From positions 1 to 64,000 of the forward strand of contig CAZYWZ010000024.1 of assembly GCA_964651705.1 (NCBI GenBank): 64,000 bases of DNA. The letters run 5' to 3'. The notes under the pieces were generated by a model. It ran no database searches and was not told the origin of the DNA. It worked only from the letters and a program-made list of their open reading frames with translations. The position numbers and the translations under genes were made by a program. The stretch comes from JADLBR01 sp964651705. GTDB taxonomy: Bacteria; Verrucomicrobiota; Verrucomicrobiia; JADLBR01. This document shows, in pieces, positions 60,179 through 64,000 of this stretch. Numbering within the stretch: position 1 is the stretch's first letter; each line of letters begins with the position of its first letter.

Positions 60179-61667
60179 CTACGACTTCGATGGCGCCAGC
60201 GGCGTCAACAGGCCCTTGATGCCCGGGACCAACGGTGGCGCAGCGTTTCCCGAATAGTTCGGGAAGCGGTAGCTCAAGACGACCACATTGACCGTAACGC
60301 GGGAGTTCGCGCCATCTTTGTCCGTCAGATCTTCTTCCAAGAGAACCGTTGACCGGCTATCGATCCGCCTAATTAAGGCATCATCTTCGACGAGACAATA
60401 GAACGGTCTTCCTTCGGCGATGGCGATATAAGTTTCCGCGTCGGGATTCGCGTTCTGATCACCTGGGAAACGCAGACCATCCAAAATCGTCTTCAACAGG
60501 TTGTCGAGATCCGGCGCGTGCCCTGAAGCGTCCGTTCCATCGCAAATTCCCGCCATCGTGGCCCAACCTGGCTTCTTCGTGGAGATCTCGACATCGAGGT
60601 CCACCACGCAAAAAGTCCGTTTCTTGACCAGAACCGGCCATTTGACGCTCACTCCAAAGGGCGGAACACCAAGCTTTCCCTCTCCATAAACGCACTCTTG
60701 CCGCGACTCCTGGTAATCCCCCCCTGAACCTTGCGCCTGCGACTCCGAACAGCCCTTCTCCTTCGACACCATTTCCTTTAACTTCTTCGCCAGTCCGCCG
60801 AACGCCGTCGCCAGTCCGCCGAGCGCCGTTGCGAGGCCGTCGGGCGTCTGTGCCGTTCCGCCGAACGCCGTCGCCAGCTCGCCGAGCGCCGTCGCCAGCT
60901 CGTCGAACGCCGTCGCCAGTCCGCCGAGCGCCGTTGCGAGGCCGTCGGGCGTCTGTGCNNNNNNNNNNNNNNNNNNNNNNNNNNNNNNNNNNNNNNNNNN
61001 NNNNNNNNNNNNNNNNNNNNNNNNNNNNNNNNNNNNNNNNNNNNNNNNNNNNNNNNNNCGTTCCGCCGAGCGCCGTTGCGAGGTCGTCGGGCGCCGTTGC
61101 GAGGCCTTCGGGCGTCTGTGCCGTTCCGCCGAGCGCCTTCGCCAGTCCGCCGAGCGCCGTTGCGATGCCTTCGGGCGTCGAATCTGTCCTCGCAAACCCG
61201 TTCGTCGCATCCTTGCTCATGCTCCTGCGCAGAATCTCATTCCCGATTGCGATCATCACATCACGCAAGGCGACAAAGCTGGAAACGAGAACCGACTTCG
61301 ACTGAGGGTCGAATCTTGTCTTGTTGCACCGATCGATGGCCTCGACTAAATCCACGATTGCCGCATTCAACCCTCCACTAATTGCGCAGAACCAATTACC
61401 CAAATTGCCCGAAGGCAGATTTCCAGTTGGCGTGGCATTGTTCCCAACCCATATCGAATGCACAATTTTGGCAATCTGATCGGAACACGCCTTCCGAACA
61501 GCGTGCTTTTCGGAGAAACCCGCGCTGTTTCCGGACTTCATCGCCCACGGAAACTGGATGGTGAAACGCAAGATGGGGAGGGGATCTTGAAATAGCGCGC
61601 CGGGCACTCGATCAGGTTGGGGATTCGGGCCTCCTTGTTTTCCTGCCATAGCGTTGTCTTTCTTCAT
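60179..61667 (-). CDS. RusA-like nuclease-domain protein with heptad repeats, interrupted by the assembly gap
   Basis: Two halves flank 100 N and probably belong to one protein. The N-terminal half (from 61667) starts MKKDNAMAGKQGG and has an unfamiliar helical domain (LGNWFCAISGGLNAAIVDLV). Seven-residue repeats of the type LATALGG follow on both sides of the gap. The C-terminal half ends with a RusA-like core: APDLDNLLKTILDGL, then LVEDDALIRRID and a final strand RVTVNVVVLSYRF; RusA resolves Holliday junctions using such Asp residues. The two halves are in different frames because the gap length is arbitrary. It lies 13 bp after the DUF2779 gene. Confidence 0.65.
60796..61175. repeat. 21-bp tandem repeats encoding heptads, flanking the gap
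   Basis: Units such as CGCCAGTCCGCCGAACGCCGT recur in direct orientation on both sides of the N run, with longer blocks including GGCGTCTGTGCCGTTCCGCC. Each 21-bp unit encodes seven residues (LATAxGx), giving a predicted coiled coil. The repetitive nature explains why the assembly failed here. Confidence 0.85.
60959..61058. other. Assembly gap of 100 N
   Basis: Exactly 100 unknown bases, a conventional scaffold gap of unspecified true length. It lies inside the repeat-rich RusA-like gene. Confidence 1.
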
Positions 61668-61680
61668 GAGATCGAAAACA

Positions 61681-63039
61681 TCAGGCGAGCCGTCTCATGC
61701 AGGCGAGCGTCTCGATCATCGCCTCCGTATCCCGCCGACAATAGGCGAGCAGTTCTCTCCGCGTTGCGTCACCGTCGGGTCCAGCGGCATCCCCATGATA
61801 CAGCCGCAAGAACCTGTCGCTGGCATCGAGGCCATCCTGGATGGCGAGGTCGGAGTAGCTCTTGCCGACCAGCAGGGGATAGACGTGTTTGATGCTGTAG
61901 CGGGCGGAATCCGGATGGCGCAGCCATCCCGACTGGAAGGGTTCCGCGAGATCGACGATCCGGCCGCCGCCGGGAACGAATTTTTCCCTCTTCGGGTCCC
62001 AGCGCATCCCGAGGGACTGGAGCCATCGCCCGTCATCCGAGTCCTCCGGGGCATCGGCATTCGCGCAGGCCCGACTGCGCACCGCCTGATCGAGGACCTG
62101 GCACTCGTAGTCGGTCCATACGAGGATGGTCCCGGTCTCGCCGAGGTCCCCGCGCAATCGCTCCAGAAGCGGGGGGATGGGGTTGTCCGCGCCCGCGTGC
62201 AGGTATTCGGCGTGTGCGGGCGCCGCATCCGGGGCGCCGAGCCGATGCAGCGAGTACTGGAATGGGACGGTGGCATTCGGCCACGTCCCGTCATACGGCG
62301 GGACCGTGAGCGCGAACGTCTCAAAATCCAGGAAGCGGATCGGGAACCGGAGACCGCCGAGGAATCGAGACAGCGACGGTCGATCCGCGATCTCGTAGCG
62401 GGTGGGGATCTCCGGCGCCGGATATGATTCCTCCGCGTCGGGCTCCGCCAAGGGCCGCGCCCATTGCCTGAGTCCCTCGGGGCTCACCGGAGCCGGGAGT
62501 CTGGCAAGCTCATCCTGGTAGTAGGACTCGACCCGCCCCGCCGGCGCCCCGCCTCCACCGGAGGCGGCCACGAAGGCCCGGATGAAGGCATTGTCCTTCG
62601 CGAGCGTCGCGGGGTCGTGGCACCGGAAAAGCGCGCGGGGATCCACGGGACCGCGGCGGACGTAGTCGGAATTGACGTAGAGCAGCGCCGCGTATTCCGG
62701 TGCGAAGCCGGCGGCGGCCATCCTCGAGACGCTCACGGCGAGGGGCCGGTGTTCGGCCGCGGCCCCCCTGGTCGCCGGGGTCATCCGCACCAGGGCCACG
62801 GGGGCCGGCGGGGCGGATAGCCCCAATCCGGGCGCCCCCGGGCAGAGGGTCCGGAACCGATCGGACGAAACAAGCGCATCCGCCCGCCACCCCTCCCCCA
62901 GGTCCACGTCACGGAACACCCCGGCCGCGCCCGTGCGCAGACCCCCCACGGCCTCCCCCAGCGCGCAGCCGCGCCGCGCGGGCAATCCGCCATCGAGGCA
63001 TTCGCCCAATAGCCGATCCAGTTCCCCGTCGTTGGCCAT
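61681..63039 (-). CDS. DUF2779 (RNase H-fold nuclease-like) protein
   Basis: A 452-residue protein starting MANDGELDRLLGE. The C-terminal DUF2779 domain begins at about 255 with the DnaQ-like first motif FLDFETFALTVPPYDG, followed by VPFQYSLHRLG, ILVWTDYECQVLD and the late AYCRRDTEAMIETL, which supplies further acids. The N-terminal half has Cys residues (GCALGE, FRCHDP) but no convincing Cas4-type cluster set. The domain is predicted to be a 3'-5' exonuclease. It is transcribed ahead of the RusA-like gene. Confidence 0.8.
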   Translation of the reverse strand: MANDGELDRLLGECLDGGLPARRGCALGEAVGGLRTGAAGVFRDVDLGEGWRADALVSSDRFRTLCPGAPGLGLSAPPAPVALVRMTPATRGAAAEHRPLAVSVSRMAAAGFAPEYAALLYVNSDYVRRGPVDPRALFRCHDPATLAKDNAFIRAFVAASGGGGAPAGRVESYYQDELARLPAPVSPEGLRQWARPLAEPDAEESYPAPEIPTRYEIADRPSLSRFLGGLRFPIRFLDFETFALTVPPYDGTWPNATVPFQYSLHRLGAPDAAPAHAEYLHAGADNPIPPLLERLRGDLGETGTILVWTDYECQVLDQAVRSRACANADAPEDSDDGRWLQSLGMRWDPKREKFVPGGGRIVDLAEPFQSGWLRHPDSARYSIKHVYPLLVGKSYSDLAIQDGLDASDRFLRLYHGDAAGPDGDATRRELLAYCRRDTEAMIETLACMRRLA

Positions 63040-63159
63040 TCCGACCCCCGGTCTAGCCGGAGGCCGCGCCCAGACAATCGCAATGTGGGTTCGCCCGCGG
63101 CGAGAAAAGAAACGGAAAAATCGCGGGGCCAGAGTTAAGAAAAATCCCGCGACAACCGC

Positions 63160-63180
63160 AAGGGGGGCTCCGCCCCCCTT
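63160..63180. repeat. Perfect GC-rich hairpin in the divergent intergenic region
   Basis: AAGGGGGGC, a TCC loop and GCCCCCCTT form a 9-bp perfect stem followed by TAA. It lies between the starts of two divergent genes (63039 and 63223), so it is not placed to terminate either. It could be a dispersed palindromic repeat or a regulatory structure. Confidence 0.6.
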
Positions 63181-63222
63181 TAACCCCCCCGCCGCTACGC
63201 GGCAGTGACGAACGGGGTTGGC

Positions 63223-63915
63223 ATGAACCAAACAGCCAACACCGGAACCCAGCACCCAACCCCCGCCAGCGGGAGCGTAGCTCGAACGCGCGCGCGCGTC
63301 AAGCCCGAAATGGGCCAACCCGCGCCCGCGGCGCCGACATCGGCGGCTCCCGCCCGCCCGACGCCCGACAACGACCCGGGCATGCACGCCGCAGCCATCG
63401 AAGCGATCAAGGGCCTCAACGGGCGGATTCCCAGCGGCTTCGACGAGGTGGATATCTTGAATCTGGCGAGCCGCATTCTCGAGGGTTATGCGACCCTGCC
63501 CCCCACCCAGGCCCATCGGGCCGGCGTGGTGAGGAAAGCCGTCGCTTTCGCGCTCATGAGGGTCAAGGAGCGGGCGAATGCGAAGAAGGCGCCAAAGTTC
63601 GTCGGGCCGCAGCCCGGCGATCCCGATGCGGACCGCACGTCCCGCAAGCTGATCGAGCGGAGCGAGTTCCAGAGTTGGACGGAGACCGAGCGGCTCGCGG
63701 ATCTGGGCGATTCCATCCGCCGCTCAATCGAGGTGATCGGGCGGGATCCGGCGCTCGCTGACACCAAGCGGGTGGTCGAGGCGGCCATCGCATTGGACGG
63801 GGCCGGCATCAGGGTCACGCAGAAGGCGATCGGGGCGGAGACCGGCTTCTCGCAGCCGACCGTATCGCGCCGGCTCGAGCAGGCCTGGGACATACTCGAG
63901 GGCATGGGCCCCTGA
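63223..63915 (+). CDS. HTH DNA-binding protein
   Basis: A 230-residue protein started at ATG 63223; an in-frame GTG lies six codons upstream. Residues 1-50 are a disordered Pro/Ala/Thr-rich tail. The rest is helical, and the C-terminal residues 203-228 form a helix-turn-helix (VTQKAIGAETGFSQPTVSRR) like sigma region 4 or replication/partition regulators. It may act as a regulator of its own region or of a mobile element. No other motif is seen. Confidence 0.6.
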   Translation: MNQTANTGTQHPTPASGSVARTRARVKPEMGQPAPAAPTSAAPARPTPDNDPGMHAAAIEAIKGLNGRIPSGFDEVDILNLASRILEGYATLPPTQAHRAGVVRKAVAFALMRVKERANAKKAPKFVGPQPGDPDADRTSRKLIERSEFQSWTETERLADLGDSIRRSIEVIGRDPALADTKRVVEAAIALDGAGIRVTQKAIGAETGFSQPTVSRRLEQAWDILEGMGP

Positions 63916-63961
63916 TCGGGGCCCGGTGAATAGGAGGGGACCCGTTTCCGGTAATACGGGT

Positions 63962-64000
63962 ATGAGACCACGCTTTGACATCGAGGGCGCCGTCGATGCG
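63962..64000 (+). CDS. Possible gene start running off the right edge
   Basis: Thirteen codons from ATG (MRPRFDIEGAVDA) remain open to the end of the window. GGAGGGG lies about 25 bp upstream. Too short to identify. Confidence 0.35.
   Translation, partial: MRPRFDIEGAVDA

Noticed and set aside
63160..63180. Rho-independent terminator
   Set aside because: The stem is followed by TAA and not a T run, and both neighbouring genes start rather than end here.
1..64000. tRNA or rRNA genes
   Set aside because: No cloverleaf-like or rRNA-like stretch was recognised by eye. A covariance-model scan would be needed to exclude tRNAs formally.

Overview
The window is GC-rich bacterial DNA made almost entirely of accessory genes. 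It has no ribosomal, tRNA or core metabolic genes. A run of 100 N at 60959-61058 marks it as a draft scaffold. Degraded CACGAATCC/GGATGTCGAATGTTGG-type intergenic repeats, a DUF6717 gene, a large Cas6-RT-Cas1 fusion and PcfJ/DUF2779-type genes would suit the Planctomycetota-Verrucomicrobiota neighbourhood or a related candidate phylum. That placement is only a guess. The stretch reads as a large defence island followed by a mobile-element-like or plasmid-like segment.

Left part (1-25400). Two small toxin-antitoxin units (DUF433/DUF5615-like and MazF with its antitoxin) are followed by a DUF2130 coiled-coil nuclease-like protein. Next is a long defence cluster on the + strand: a DUF499 ATPase, several small unknowns (TIGR04255-like, an HTH protein, an SQDCDL protein), a two-gene CBASS (CD-NTase plus 2TM SLATT effector), a DUF1156 adenine methyltransferase and a PLD-SNF2 helicase. 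A convergent operon on the - strand pairs a second SNF2-type helicase with an Hsp70/actin-like ATPase. A SprT-like metalloprotease, membrane proteins and unknowns fill the rest.

Centre (25541-47328) is the main interest: a type III (III-D-like) CRISPR-Cas locus with all genes on the + strand. Ten of the eleven junctions between consecutive genes from 25541 to 40065 are overlaps; the first is a 13-bp gap. The order is: sigma-factor-like protein, unknown beta-rich protein, Lon-like protease fused to a CARF domain, Crn2/DUF1874-like ring nuclease, HD-less Cas10 with an AGDD palm motif, Cas7, Csx10 (Cas5), Cas7-Cas7 fusion, Csx19-like protein, TIGR03986-like RAMP, CARF-RelE with a coiled coil, and Card1/Can2 (CARF plus PD-(D/E)XK). 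A 26-repeat CRISPR array follows (36-bp repeats, 29-33-bp AT-richer spacers, last repeat degenerate). Then come a VirD4/TraG-like ATPase, Cas2 and a 903-residue Cas6-RT-Cas1 fusion. A plausible reading is that Cas10 makes cyclic oligoadenylate on target-RNA binding. That signal would activate three CARF effectors (a protease, a RelE-like ribonuclease and a nuclease), and the ring nuclease would shut it off. The first three genes look like a CARF-based counterpart of the CalpL-CalpT-CalpS protease/anti-sigma/sigma cascade. The coupling-protein-like ATPase in the adaptation module has no role I know of.

Right part (47300-64000). A PcfJ-domain protein and a metallophosphoesterase follow the cas genes. 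After a 725-bp gap with a gene remnant come an unknown gene, an IS630 transposase fragment, a degenerate RNase HI-like protein and an AAA+ ATPase. An XRE regulator sits next to two near-identical palindromic operators and faces a GYF/superinfection-immunity-like membrane protein. A lipoprotein, an ADP-ribosylglycohydrolase, a ParA-like protein lacking both signature lysines, a true RNase HI, a RusA-like protein with heptad repeats broken by the assembly gap, a DUF2779 protein and an HTH protein complete the window.
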